From Trichopria drosophilae (taxonomy: Eukaryota > Arthropoda > Insecta > Hymenoptera > Diapriidae), in NCBI GenBank assembly GCA_030407085.1, contig CM059582.1:162370001-162434000 (forward strand): a DNA stretch of 64,000 nucleotides, read 5' to 3'. The translations under genes and the position numbers were made by a program. Shown piece after piece: positions 22,684 through 35,499 of this stretch (position 1 is its first letter; every line of letters starts with the position of its first letter). The notes beneath the pieces were generated by a model. It saw only the letters and a list, made by a program, of their open reading frames with translations, ran no database searches and was not told where the DNA came from.

Positions 22684-23190
22684 TTTACTAAGGGGTTTTT
22701 ATGGTCGCTGATGAAGAATCCAGGGTCAGATTTCCAAAATTCAAAATGGCAGCACAAGAATCCCAGAATACAAAAGTAACAGTTATGTAACGTTTATGTA
22801 ACAATATAACCATTACGTAAATATTACATAACTGTTACTTTTCTTGTCTGCAGGGATGTTGAAAATAACATGTATTTATGCCAGGAAACGTTTATTCCGA
22901 GATTTTTGGGGGCCTCGAAATATGCATATACAATACGTTTTAAATTTTGAAAACTCTGGCAGATTCAAATCAAGCAACATTTTTCTAATTTGGTCCGCCA
23001 TGTTGAATATTGAATATTTGAGATCATATTCGTAATCAGCTATCCCGACAACTGCCACATACCCAGTTTCATCTCGATCAAGCAACTTTTTCCTAATTTG
23101 GTCCGCCATCTTGGATCCCCCATTTTGAATGTTGAAAATTTGAGATCATATTCGTAATCAGTGACCCCGAAAACCTCCGAGTAATAAATT
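22684..23190. repeat. Array of GATTACGAAT/ATTTGGTC modules
   Basis: Two ~110-bp units in tandem (about 22965-23045 and 23080-23175) share CAAGCAAC(A)TTTTTC, CTAATTTGGTCCGCCAT and GAGATCATATTCGTAATCAG. A third, partial and inverted unit lies at 22690-22760 (GGTCGCTGATGAAGAATCC). The same modules form the core of the TTAA element at 17909-18369, so this is a truncated or rearranged relative. Confidence 0.65.
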
Positions 23191-26159
23191 CCAACCGTTT
23201 TCCACGTAAAGAAAAATGTGTGCTTCATAAGGTTAATACTGCAATGCCATATTTACATTAAAAAAAACCACTTCAACATTTCAATTGAATGATATTTCTT
23301 TTCTGCAAACAATCCTTTTCTCAGGGCAACCGATAATACCCCCTCTAGCCTGTCAATTATTTTCCATACATTTCATAGAAATTTTTAAACTAAAGCAAAT
23401 ATCGCACGTCAATTGCGCCAAAATCTTCATATGAAAAATCATCCTCGTAGTACTACTCGACCTGCAAAATTAATTGTATATTTCCCTCATGTTTCCCTGC
23501 GTATCAACGATCGGGAAATACTCAATAATTTCAAAAGTCTTGGGTTAATACAACGGCATTTTTATTGTGAACGTTTTTTGCTGAAAATTTCGATAATTTG
23601 ATGGGAATCAAGTGCACTGCTTCGAAATGAATGAAAATTAACAATTTATCTACTCGTGTTTATTTGATTATTGCATCAAATGCAATATACCCATTACCGT
23701 TATATTCGATAAGAAAATTTTGCACAACGCTTATCAAGTAGATAATGAATGTTTGGTGCATTCATGACGAGAAACGAATGACTTTTCTGAGAGTTTAAAG
23801 TTGATAATGTGTCTGCAAACGAACTGGATATGAGTGAATATGTGAAGTGTAGTGATTTATTTTGAATTGGATCAATGCATACAAATAATTTATTACCAAA
23901 TCATTAAGGTACAATATTTTAGCTTCAGATATCGCATTTTTCAATATATATACATATATGTGTGTGCTTCCCAGCAAATTGAAATGCATTACAATTCATT
24001 TGAATTCATAATCTGAACTACAAATTATTCGGAAAATTCGAGAAATAAATTGAACTTTTAATGCATTTCCACTACACGTTAACAAAACTTGACCTAGGAA
24101 TATGCAGTTTCTTTCAAAAAATTGTTATAATACAAAAACAACAACCTATAGTGGGGGCAAAATGGGACGTGGGTTTTTTTACGCTTCATTTTTCAAGAAT
24201 AGTTTTTATATGTTTATTTACAATGTTTATTCATATATGAGTTGATCTACTGTAAATTCTAAAGCAGTCCCAATTTATACTCATTCTTTTCGAAGCTATC
24301 GTACATAGCATATGAAATTGCAGCGTTTTTTATGTCAACGACTGAAACCAAGTGTCTTCCATAGATTTTGACCTAAACACAATTTGTTTGGTCTGAATGC
24401 CAAAAAGTTGTTCATTATATTGTTAAGAGCAATTACAAAAATTCATTTCTCGTCTTTGGCAAAATTCTGGCATATTTTTGAGTTTATTTGCAACAAAAAA
24501 TGTTATTAAACGATTTTACTTACAGGCCATCATTTCTGAAAAATATGTTAAAATGTCAAAAAATGCGTTTTTGCTATTTTCGTTATCATACTTAAACGTG
24601 TCACATTTTTTTTGATTGGTCGGAAACTCTTTTTCAATTCCTCAACAATCAATATATTATTGAGTTTGAAAGTTGTATTCGGTCTGCAAAGGTTATTGCA
24701 CATATTTTGGGCACTGATCTTGTGGAGAGATAAAAGAAGGCAATGAAAATGGATCCAAAATCGGGATGGAAGGGATGTTTCTATATCATTTCTAAATGTA
24801 AAATATCGAAGAATGAAAATCCTAGCTGATCCTTTTTTTGAAATATCGACATTTCTGAATTTTTAAACTTATATTCAGCATTCATGTTACATTAATGTTT
24901 ATCAAATGCGTTTGAATAATAATGAAACATATGATTGGCTCAATTTTACAATTGAAATTAAGGTAATTCGAAGATAAGGCGCGGATGTTACAATTTTCGA
25001 AACCAGAAGAAACTCAATATTTCTCGTTTTCAGGACCAACGACGAGGACATGGTGGTATTATGGTCCCATTTTTTTCTTTTTAAAATTTTTGGTATTTTT
25101 TAAATATGTTAGAAAAATGAAATATGAAATGAAACGTGCAATATAAAAAAAGTTATGCCCATATAGTTTGACATTTTTTAAGGGTCTCTTAAAAATATCC
25201 CTTTTAGCATCAAGTAGCGTAAGATAGTAAGTTCTGCAGATACATGAGGGATTTCTTTCATCATCTACTTCAAAATCCTTATCTACAACATTTTTTATTA
25301 GTTTTTTTTTACCACATGCAGCACATACTTTTTCTGCTATCATCGTGGTCAAATTTATCTCGAAAACTCATTATGAAGTAAACGTCAAATAAATAAATTA
25401 CAATGTGGATAGAACAAGAAAACATTTTCCAAACAGCCACATAAAGTTCTCTTATAATTAAATAATTCTTTCTGTACCTATACCAACTAAAAGCGAATGA
25501 TAAAACAAACAAAATATTGCGATGTAAACCCAGAGATAGTTTTAAACACAACTATTTTAACTATATATTCGGCTTAACTATACTTCAGGTATTATTTTTT
25601 TGAAGCAGAATTTCACAGTCTAACAAGTGGTAACAGACATAAAATTTATATTTTTTAACTTCAATAGCAAATTGACCAATTATTATTCTATATAAAAAAA
25701 TTCTCCTTAAAATAGCTGTATAATAACATTACCTGATTTAGAGAAGGCTGCAAATATTGCTTAATTTTGATTGATTTGACATTGTAGATGATTAATTTAA
25801 TGCCAATTCTTATGTATGAAAAACGACATTTTCTGATATTTGTATAACTTCATATTTAAATAAGAATTCAAATTCCATTTTTACAGCTTGAGCTTCCAGA
25901 TTTAATGACATAAATCACAGTTCACTACATATTACCAATCTGCAATAATTCGAGGATATTCTTTTATTGTGAAGTATCGCTTTTCATAAATTTCGAATGA
26001 TATTCTAAATGTATACGAAAGTGAATATCCACTCCGGGATTTATTGAGATTTTATGAACATCATTTTTAATTTTTATTTAACTATAAATCAACATTATAT
26101 GTTTGCAATGCAAATGATGCGTTTTCATAACGTTAGAAGGCAATTTTTGTGGAAATTGC
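23191..26159. other. No confident gene
   Basis: A minus-strand frame at 25352-25059 contains 'VCAACGKKKLI' and later 'SCICRTYYL', a possible C-x2-C/C-x-C metal-binding remnant, but I cannot assign it. At 23970 a CCCAGCAAATTGAAATGCATT end resembles the CCCAGCAA-type elements. At 24150 GTGGGGGCAAAATGGGAC may be another element terminus. The rest is AT-rich. Confidence 0.35.
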
Positions 26160-26377
26160 TATTGCAAAATAATGTCACGACAGAAACAAAATCAAATGCT
26201 GATTCTGGCCGTGAATGGAAAAAGAAAATTATTGGTTAAGTGTCCGTGGAGAAATTATTTTGAAATGTTCTATATCACAAAGAAAAGTTAATCCATTGAA
26301 AAAATGTTGGAATAGCGTAAAGAAAAAAACTCGTAAACGTTTTTCACATCATAAAAATGGACATTTTGCCGCAGGTA
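26160..26377 (+). pseudogene. Frameshifted Myb/SANT-like DNA-binding domain
   Basis: One frame gives 'TETKSNADSGREWKKKI' and the next gives 'SQRKVNPLKKCWNSVKKKT' followed by 'RKRFSHHK'. Together they follow the pattern of the Myb/SANT-like domain of the zeste/MSANTD type (N.R...WK.I, then LK.CW...K...RK), which occurs in regulatory proteins and in Harbinger transposon partners. A frameshift near 26235 and an upstream break suggest a relic. A CAG|GTATTA donor-like site follows immediately at 26374, so a decayed exon is also possible. Confidence 0.45.
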
Positions 26378-29300
26378 TTATTCTCTTATCTTACCGTATA
26401 ACCTTCAAATATTCTGTTTTTCATTTCTATTTCCACCCACATAAAGTTTTCTTCGTAACATTAAACAAAATTAATAAAAAACAACTTGCAAAGACAAATT
26501 TAATCAAATTAATTGTGTTTCGACGTACCTGAGTTAAATACAGACAGTTAAAACCGCGAAAATTGGTTTACGTTACCAAAGAAGCGTGTTTATTTTAATG
26601 ACGTCTCGAAAAATATAAAAAAATCGACTTCTTAAACCTAGAAAAATATTTTGTACAATTACTCACGCTGTTTTTTAGATATATTTGACAAATGCTAAAC
26701 CACTGGAAAATGTACAAATGCAGGTTTACTCCGAAGTTTGTAAAAAATGTAGTTCTTAATAGATGGCAATCTTTGATATATTCCTAAACTTAATTAATAG
26801 AACATTAAAACGTTTAAGTTACGATTAACTATTGAGGCGTTATTTTTATTTTTGAAAATAACAACGGGGTATATTTTTGTACTTAAACTAATCGAATATT
26901 TTCAATATTAGACGAATTGAGTTTAATGCAGGCTTTGTATTAATCATTAACAAATCAAATTTGAAGGGGGTTTGACCTGCAATCGCAACTGGTGGTAATT
27001 GCATTGCCATTTAAACACTTCAACATAATATTTGTATTCCATAATGCAGTACAGTTTTTAAATGTTTATTTAATATTGAACAATATGAGTAATTTTTATC
27101 TAATGTAAGAATTGTTATTCATCTGTTAATGCGGTAGTTTAGGTTTGTACTGCCGAAAATAGTATATTATACGCCAAGAGGTAGAAATGGATCGTTCGTA
27201 ACGAGTTTGATGGCGGCGAGTGTTTTATATAAATACGTTTACGTATATTGGAAGCAAAATATATGTTTATTAATATAAATTACCACTGAGTGAGATGTAC
27301 TTTACATCAAGATCATAATATTGATAACAAAATAATAAATATTTTCATACCAAGGGCGTGATATGGACTTTTACACCCGCAAGCGAGGCAGTCCCGAGCG
27401 TAATGATCGCTTCTAGGGGGTAAAAGTTGACACCCGTATTTTACTCCATCAAATTCGGGGGTAAAATCGAATTTTAAGCGCACTTTAACGAAAAATATAT
27501 TATAAGCCAACTAATATGATGAAAGGAAACGTAAGTTGGTACTGTGTTTGAATATCCGGCAACACAAAATTTCATGATTTTTCAACCAAATCTTAGTGCA
27601 GATAGAAAGCTGTGCAAGTAGATAAATAATTAGTTAATAAGTTTTTTTTATTATATCGTTGGTAAAGCAATTATTCTATTCTGAGCACTTTTAAAAGTCT
27701 TAATTCAAAACATTTTTGGCCTAATTTTTTTAAATATATAAGGTGCTTTAGAGGAAAAAATGCTTAGCTAATTTTTAGCACATCTAATTGCAGCGAAAAC
27801 CCGGCTCGATACATAACCTAAAATGTACTTATTGCCTAAAACTGTGATGCTATTTTTCAAATTGAGACCATTCAACATGTTTCCGTCAATTTTTTTTTAA
27901 TACAACGCATTAAATCCATGTAATGTTAACGAACAATGCAAATATTATATTATATAAGGAGGCAAATGACATTCGTGAATCATTATCATCCCCCAATTTT
28001 GATTAGTTCTTAACCCTTAATCCCGACGCATGGGTCGTTTTCGACCCAGAAAAAATTCAAATTGTACTTTATAAATTGCGCAGCTGTACGCAGTTTCAAA
28101 CGGCAGGACATATTTGACCTAGGTAATGGGAGGAAAAGGCCTTAAAACAGCCGTCGGGACTAAGAGTTAATAATTAACATTATTTCATATTTTTTGTTTT
28201 TAATCTTCCCTAGAGGTTCATATAATATTACAATGGCACTTAAAGATACTTATGTATAAAGACGATTATTGTCGAATATTTCCGATACACGAATCAACAA
28301 TATGACTTCAATTTAAAAGCGTCATGAAATGAGATAAAACGACTTAAATTCTAATCAGTTTACTATTTACAAGATTTCTAGAAACGAAGGCATTTTATTT
28401 GCGATTGGCAACTGCAATAATGCCATCAAATTTTCAAAAACTATACATCGAAGACATATTTAAAGATGCTTATAGTAAAAAGACATTTTCAAAGTAACTA
28501 ATGTCTTCAAATTAGAAATAACACAGGAATCGGAAATACAATGAAAAGTGTTAACTTCGATTCATTTTTCATTTTTAAATGCACTATTTGAACTGTTCAA
28601 ATGCATTCTCATCCAAAATACTTAGAAAAATATATAAATTAAAATGTTATTCCGGAATTCAAAATAATACATAAATAATAGCGTTAAGCTATTACAAAAA
28701 CGAATGCAATTTAATCCATGATCGTGGTTGGAAAGATATTCTAAATAATTGAATGTGATAATATTGTTTAACACAATCCAATTTATAAAAATAGTATTAC
28801 TGTAACTAGCAGAATTTAATAATGCATTTCAACACATAACTAAGCAATTAAATAATACCTGTTTTAATCGAAATAAATCTAAACAAAATTGGTTTTTCTT
28901 GGTATTTTTTGGTTTTGAATGTGTTCGACCGAGATATTTCATGCATCATGTGTTTGGATTGAAAGGTATTCACGGGAGATTCGCAACATTTTTTATAAAA
29001 TTAAACGTATTTCGATGCATTATAATTCGTTTAAATCCCTTTTATTACTTTCCTTAGTTTAAATAGTGTATTGAAATGTATCGTGTTGCCTTCAAAATAT
29101 TAAATACCTCATTATCATCTTCGTTGTTATGTTGTTCACTGGGCTTATTGAATATCCATTTTTTATATTATAATATTCTCGAAATACAAGACATATTATT
29201 TTTCCGCATTAACAGATTTTACGAGTAAAAGTAACAAAATTGTTAGCCATCGCTTATTACACAATCAAAATTCATGTTTATCATATCTGATTTCATGATG

Positions 29301-30096
29301 ATATATATAAAATAGGCAATCCAGTTCAATTTTGAAAATTGTTAATAAAGCGAGCGTGGATCTTTCTGCCTCTTACAAAATGATAAATTGTAATTACTTG
29401 ATTAAAACGAGGATATTTTAATTGCTATTATGATACTTTAATACGTCAGTGACTCAAGAATCAATCAAAGGAAATGAAGTGACGAGTATGAAATTGCTGT
29501 CATTAGATTATATCAAATGTAAAAACTTGTTTCTAATAATACTCTACGTTGTTCTATATTTGGATTCAAGGAAATATCATACGCGCGACATTCAAGGGTG
29601 AGCGTCAGGAAACAGTTTAGGGACTCTTACACCGGAAATATTGTACTATTTCATCCAAAATTCAATGCTAATAACGATATACTTGCAGACAGATATTGAA
29701 GGGAGAGTACTCTTGTCACGTGAGCGATACCATTGTCAGTTGTCATGATTCTCTGGTTTCTTTAATTTACATTGCAGTGAAATATTGGATTCTGACTCTT
29801 AACTGTCGAAATGCCACTCTTCATGGAGTGAAAACTCACTCTCCATAAAATCTCAATCTATTCTTCATGCGTGGCAATTCGCTCTTTTATTCTATATAGT
29901 GGTTCAATGTACAGTCTGCAAAGAGTGGTGACGTTTCTTTCTAAAAAATGTATAAAATTACACTTTATACGATAACGAAAACGGATAAATGAAATAATTT
30001 ACAAATTATATAATGCAATAATGTATTCTTCTTTCTCAATAAATTAACTCGCGTAATTTAACAAAAGTATATATATAATATATATATATATATATA
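26378..30096. other. No gene seen, one TTAA MITE and debris
   Basis: Apart from the element at 28014-28166, this is AT-rich DNA. At 27371-27431 an ACTTTTACACCC / GGGGTAAAAGT inverted pair suggests a small element. At 29800-29905 a degenerate ACTCTTCATGGAGTGAAAAC stretch belongs to the ACTC-rich palindrome family. The 28,000-29,150 area shares ATACATTTCAATACATT-type sequence with 8473-9627. Confidence 0.4.
28014..28166. mobile_element. 153-bp piggyBac-like MITE, TTAA target
   Basis: TTAA lies on both sides (28010-28013 and 28167-28170). The ends CCCTTAATCCCGACG and CGTCGGGACTAAGAG are inverted. Near the left end a small hairpin TGGGTCGTTTTCGACCCA is visible. This is a compact element of the same class as the larger TTAA elements in the window. 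Confidence 0.85.
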
Positions 30097-30100
30097 ATAA
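30067..30100. repeat. (TA)n microsatellite
   Basis: A run of TATATA about 30 bp long immediately precedes the LINE tail. Confidence 0.8.
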
Positions 30101-30190
30101 TAAATGTCTTTATTGTACAATACAATAGTACAAAAGGCGAGACACAGCTATAGCTGCTTTACAGCCTGACCTGAATATATATTTATTGAA
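30101..30190 (-). mobile_element. LINE 3' end fragment
   Basis: Read on the minus strand, 'CAGGTCAGGCTGTAAAGCAG' and 'GCCTTTTGTAC' run into CAATAAAGACATTTATTATTATA-like tail sequence. This is typical of a Jockey-like 3' UTR and tail. Confidence 0.55.
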
Positions 30191-30349
30191 AACTATATTA
30201 AATTTCCAAACTCTCAGATAAAATGGAATATAAAAATCATTAAAACTATTTTTTTTAAACTATTGGTTTCGAAACAGCATTTGGTAATATCAATCACTAA
30301 AAATATAAATCCTGTTATTGTTATGGAAATTCTCTGCGATTAGTTTCAG

Positions 30350-30457
30350 TGGACGCAATGGGCTCGACGGAACCGGAAGAGAAAAAAGTTCTCAAAACGC
30401 CAAGACAACTTAGAAGAGGTCTCAGTTTACGCATACCAGAAAATGCGTTTTCCTCAG
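30350..30457 (+). CDS. Cassette exon A of an unrecognised gene
   Basis: The 108-nt segment follows TTTCAG (AG at 30348-30349) and ends at a GTTTGT donor. Eight bases in, at 30358, is ATGGGCTCGAC, opening 'MGSTEPEEKKVLKTPRQLRR' and ending '..ENAFSS'. It ends in phase 1, so splicing to 57933 gives GAA (E) and keeps the frame. The segment is also open before the ATG and starts in phase 1, so it may be an internal exon rather than a first exon. It is homologous to 37182-37289 with 22 of 33 residues the same. Both carry an R-R-x-x-S kinase-type motif. I do not recognise the protein. Confidence 0.6.
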
Positions 30458-32319
30458 GTTTGTTAATTTTATGTTATTATACAGTAATGTATATAATATA
30501 TATTAATTGCATTAGAAGCAGTTATGCTTAAAGCCAATCAGTTAAAATGTATTTTGGTATAAGTACAGTAAGTTTTTGTTCAAAATTTTGTTTAATTCGG
30601 TGTTATTTTGTCGTGTAAATATTCACAAAAAACGGTATTATATAAATCGTAACATTTTTCTTATTACTATTTTGTACCTGGTGATTTCTAAAAATAAATG
30701 GGGCGTTTTAATTGACTGTAAATGAACGGAAATAAGTAATATAGCGGAGGAACAAATATTGGGTTATAAAGTTTAGGAATTATTTTAATATTGGCAATCT
30801 TAAAATAGAGAAAAATATTATACTCAGTGTAAACAACAAACTCCTAAACGTCAAAATGCATGACTTTATTGACGTCTGTGTTGAAAATACTTGGATTAAT
30901 AGTGCATAAAAGTATAATATAATACATTCTTATGTTAAACAAATATCCAGACCTTTACATCCTTTGAAGAACACAGAATCATAGGTTCTACACTAAAAAA
31001 TTTTATTTTTTCGCGTGGCAATAGTACAAAAAACTGTTCTCCCGCAGATAAATTTTGTTGGTAAAGTTTGTGTAAATAATTTCTAGGCCTATTGAATGCC
31101 GAAAAAGAAAATGTTTATATCTTCTTTTCACTGCGGTAATGATACATGCCATAGTCGCAGTGCTGCTTAGACTGAATAAATGTAAACAATCTGGTACTTA
31201 AGAATGATGTATTAAAATTAGCGCGTGTTTTAATTACCCGTTACATCTATAGACCTTTATTCCCGTGAAATGATTGGAAATAATACTTGGAAAATATTAG
31301 CGTTGATAAACTGCACAAATGAAAAGTGTAATACAATCATAACTTCAGGTAGATAAGTATTATGTAAAAAACGATTTCTTAGCTAAGGTTGAAGTCTTTT
31401 TAGGGATGTTGATATAGGAGGGGTTGGTTTTAAGTGTGCCTGTCATATGCACCGCTGCTTTTTTAGTGGAGGGGGAGAGAAAAAGTAAAGTCATTTTTTT
31501 ATCCTAATAGCTTACTGAATTCGTTCCGTATATGAACATTTAATACTGTTTGAAGGCGCCTTCTTGGAACCGCATTTTGGTTTTGAAAAAATCTGCTGGG
31601 AGAAAAACGGTATCATAAAAATACACAAATACTACTTTTTTAATTATCAATAATGCCTTTTTCAATGTCGAAATATCCGTTTTTTTGCGAAAAAACCCGT
31701 CATTTTTTATGAAAAAATAATCATAACTTTTTCTACCAAATTATTGGTTTAGTTTGTAGAAAAGATTTGAGAGAGCAAGTCAGAAACTATCGATTTTGTT
31801 TCCATTCAATTTATTAACGGTATTTGTAATGAAATGGAATGCCATATATATATTGGAATACTATATGTACTATTTCTGTTTAGAATAACTACGCTTGTAT
31901 ATATAGTTAGAATCATAATTTTTTATTTTCGCAACATTTATGTGATGAATAGAACCCAGAACGACTAGTATTAGGTTATTAAATGAGGACATACGTAATT
32001 TCTTTGATACAGCTGGCAATGGCGATAAACAATTAAAAATTGGATTATAGGTTAGAACTGTAAATGATACTAAGGGATATTTTTGTATGCTATAATAATG
32101 ATTCTTAAGTTAATCGACCCGTGAGGTCAATAGACACTTAGTCATACAAAATAAATTAATAACAAATAATTACAAGAAGGATACAACGTTCGTGTTTTTA
32201 TAAATATATACAAACCAATGCATGGAAGAATAAGAGATAAACATTGCATTAAATAAATGTAAGTTTCTTGGTTGGGGCGCTAGATGGTGCTGATATCTAA
32301 AAGTAAAATGGACTGTTAT
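30458..32319. other. Intron of the unrecognised gene, nothing seen
   Basis: AT-rich DNA without coding signal or clear repeats. Confidence 0.4.
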
Positions 32320-33167
32320 TTAACCATTTAATGTCCAAACGTGTACAATTTGGACATGAATTTCAGCATAGTTTTTGTATGCAATAAACCTTTGTTTAAA
32401 ATGGAGACCTCCATATCCCACTAGTTTTGAGGTTGCTATTTCCAATGGCATTGGGCATATTTTCAAAAAATGATAAGTAAACAATTTTTGTTCAAAAAGA
32501 TTGAAAAAAGCCATTTTTAAACTATGATTTTTGTTAAAAACAATTTTCACTATGATACCGTTTTCACGGTGTGTCTGGAGCAACTTTAATTGACACTGTT
32601 TTGCATATGGGATTTTTTTGTGGTTTATTGTTCTCCTATTTCCTACAAACAATTTAAGACCAAAAACGTAATTATCCGTCGGGCGGAAATTGAGAAAAGT
32701 GGATTTTATTTCTTGAATTTTTAAAATTTTGAATTTTTTAAAATTATTATCTTTAAATTTCTTTAAAAACTGTAATAAATTATTTTAATAGTTAATTTTT
32801 GTAAAAATATATGTTTTGTAAAAAACAAGTCCATACAATTAAAATTTAATTATTTTTAAACACTTCATTGGCATGTTAAAGTTGTAAACTGTAATCGATA
32901 TGAGTAGAATCGATGGTAAATCATATCGATATCATGTGATATTCTTTTCAAGTGTCGATATTCAATTGTTTAATAACCTATAATTAATAGTTTATCGTGG
33001 TATCCACTGTACATGAATCGTTTGTTAAATGCCGTTCGTGAATTTAATGGGCTGCATATTTAAATATTAAATAAATATTTATTAAATAAAATTTATTTCA
33101 CTACGCAGAACTACGTGCCTTCTTAATTTATTTAATTTAAAATTCCGAAAAAGTTTTGATTAATATA

Positions 33168-34115
33168 CAGGGTGATCGGCCAACCATTACCCAGCGGCTA
33201 ACTCTAGATTCTACAGATAATTCTGAACAACTTTTTCCTCTAAAAAAATGTTCGGGAAGGTAGAGTTTTTAAGTTATTCAACACTAAAATTTAGGTGAAA
33301 AAATCACATTTGTTGAAATATCTCGGCTCTGTATGAAGGTATCTTAGCGAACCGAAGCTCATTTTAAAGATATTTTCAAGCTATACAAGTTGCCTCTGTT
33401 GGTTTTTGACCTACAATGAATATTTCTCTTGTTATAGCCATAAAAATGGGGGTAAATGCCGATTTTTCAGGTTTTTCGCGTCTAACTCGTTTCGACACAT
33501 AGCTATCGAAATATCACACTGGAAAAAGTTGTAGGCCTTGAAAACACAAACATTTTTTGTCCTCTAATACGATGCGATTAAATTAAAACTGAACCCTATT
33601 TGTACTCGTTTACATAACATTTTGTTATTAATATCGATTTATTTGTCGAACTGTATTTTGTCAACTTTACGAGGCTCTTGTAGGGTTCAGTTTTAATTTA
33701 ATCGCATCGTATTAGAGGACAAAAAATGTTTGTGTTTTCAAGGCCTACAACTTTTTCCAGTGTGATATTTCGATAGCTATGTGTCCAAACGAGTTAGACG
33801 CGAAAACCCTGAAAAATCGGTATTTACCCCCGTTTTTATGGCTATAACAAGAGAAATATTCATTGCAGGTCAAAAATCAACAGAGGCAACTTGTATAGCT
33901 TGAAAATATCTTTAAAATGAGCTTCGGTTCGCTAAGATACCTTCATACAGAGCCGAGATATTTCAACAAATGTGATTTTTTCACCTAAATTTTAGTGTTG
34001 AATAACTTAAAGTTGTGTTTAGTGTTGATTAACATTTTTTTAGAGGAAAAAGTTGTTCAGAATTATCTGTACAATCTACAGTTAGCCGCTGGGTAATGGT
34101 TGGCCGATCACCCTG
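33168..34115. mobile_element. 948-bp foldback element, TA target
   Basis: Arms of ~431 bp (33168-33598) and ~435 bp (33681-34115) are nearly identical inverted copies around an 82-bp loop. They start CAGGGTGATCGGCCAACC and are flanked by TATA. The high identity suggests recent insertion or gene conversion between arms. The element lies inside the older TTAA element. Confidence 0.9.
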
Positions 34116-34515
34116 TATACCACTAGATTTTAAATTATAATTAAAAAGTATAGAAAAATGTTTTTATAAATTAACTAATATTGATTATATTAATGTAGTT
34201 TCTACAAAATATATGTATAATATAAACTTACAACTAAATTCCTTTTTTATAATTTTTAGAAAAAAAAATTAATCGCAATTTATCAAAGAAATTAAAAATG
34301 GCGAATTTCAAATAATAAAATCCACTTTTCTCAATTTCCGCCCGACGGATAATTACGTTTTTGGTCTTAAATTGTTTGTAGGAAATAAGAGAACAATAAA
34401 CCACAAAAAAATCCAATATGCAAAACAGTGTCAATTAAAGTTGCTCCAGACACACCGTGTTTTTTTTCAATTTTAAGTCATTACAGTATCGAAGTAATTA
34501 TTCTTTGCTCGTTCT

Positions 34516-34922
34516 ACACTGAGAAAAGTGTTTTTTACTCAGTATTAAAATTCCTATGCCCCGTAAAATATAGTATTTTACGCATAGGGATTGCCATCTT
34601 TCTACTACCTGTTAAAAGACGAAGATTTTATATTATTCTAACCGATATGTCAGTTTATTTTAGCCTTTTCTCTTTAACTAAAAGCAATTTTTGTTTATGG
34701 AAATTTATCTGGCAAATTAAAATATTAAAAATGCCTTCTTTTAGTCATAATAAAAAAAATATTCTTTTAAAATAGGAGAGTTTATTACAGTTTCGTATAG
34801 CCTGTCAAAAACAAATGCTGAACGACGGAGGATTTTACTAGTTACAATATTTCTTTTAATGGCTATAATACACTTTTTAAAAGCCAACGGATAGTAACTG
34901 ATAAAATACACTTTTCTCAGTG
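34516..34922. mobile_element. 407-bp inverted-repeat element, TA target
   Basis: The ends CACTGAGAAAAGTGTTTT and ACACTTTTCTCAGTG are flanked by TA on both sides. It is nested in the 32324-35495 element. The ends resemble those at 56647-56770 and 38230-38993. Confidence 0.8.
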
Positions 34923-35089
34923 TATATGCAATCCGTATTGATTTGCTCAAATAACTTTTAGGTACTCTACTGCTCAATCTTTTATACTTACCTTGAATTT
35001 AATATTTTCATTACAAATATTATATAAAATCGACGCATTAGTTATTGAACTTTGTATAATCCTTTTGAAAGTCATTCACGCCCATTTCT

Positions 35090-35130
35090 ACACACGCATG
35101 CGCACACGCATACGCGCACACATCCAACGA
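35090..35130. repeat. Alternating purine-pyrimidine CA/CG tract
   Basis: ACACACGCATGCGCACACGC, continuing ATACGCGCACACATCC, is a strict or near-strict pyrimidine-purine alternation of about 35 bp. It could adopt Z-DNA. It lies inside the nested element. Confidence 0.6.
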
Positions 35131-35499
35131 CACACTTAAAAAAAATGTTCAGGCAGTTTAAAATCCAAATCGACAAAAATCAAAACATATGAAAACATAT
35201 TTTTTAAATAACATGATCGGGAACACGTTTCTGATAACTTAGCCGGTGATCAGAAACCGGTATCATAGTGAAAATAATCATACCGAAAATCGCGGTTTTT
35301 TCAATATTCAATAAACTATATAGTTTAAAAAAACTGTGTTAAACATCATTATTGAAAATTGTACTAGCGCCATTCGAAAGCGCAACCTCAAAATTAGTGA
35401 GATGCGGAGGTCTCCATTTTTTAAAAATTCTTATTGCAGACAAAAAACAAAGCTGTAATCCATGTAAAACTTGTGCACACTTCGACGTTAAATGGTTAA

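Larger units (their letters stand above)
32324..35495. mobile_element. 3.2 kb TTAA-flanked foldback element with nested insertions
   Basis: TTAA lies on both sides (32320-32323 and 35496-35499). The ends CCATTTAATGTCCAAACGTG and, inverted, CCATTTAACGTCGAAGTGTG start arms of ~260 bp that also share GGAGACCTCC, TTTTGAGGTTGC and TTCACTATGATACCG. A second pair of arms (about 32565-32790 and 34250-34463) shares TGTCTGGAGCAACTTTAATT and TCCGTCGGGCGGAAATTGAG. At least two further inverted-repeat elements sit inside. No transposase is visible. Confidence 0.75.

Noticed and set aside
22690..23175. CRISPR-like regular repeats
   Set aside because: The units are long, diverged and related to a transposon core; there is no short repeat-spacer pattern and the genome is eukaryotic.
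34428..34977. ORFs of 115 and 78 residues
   Set aside because: They fall in the inverted-repeat element at 34516-34922 and its host element, and have no coding character.
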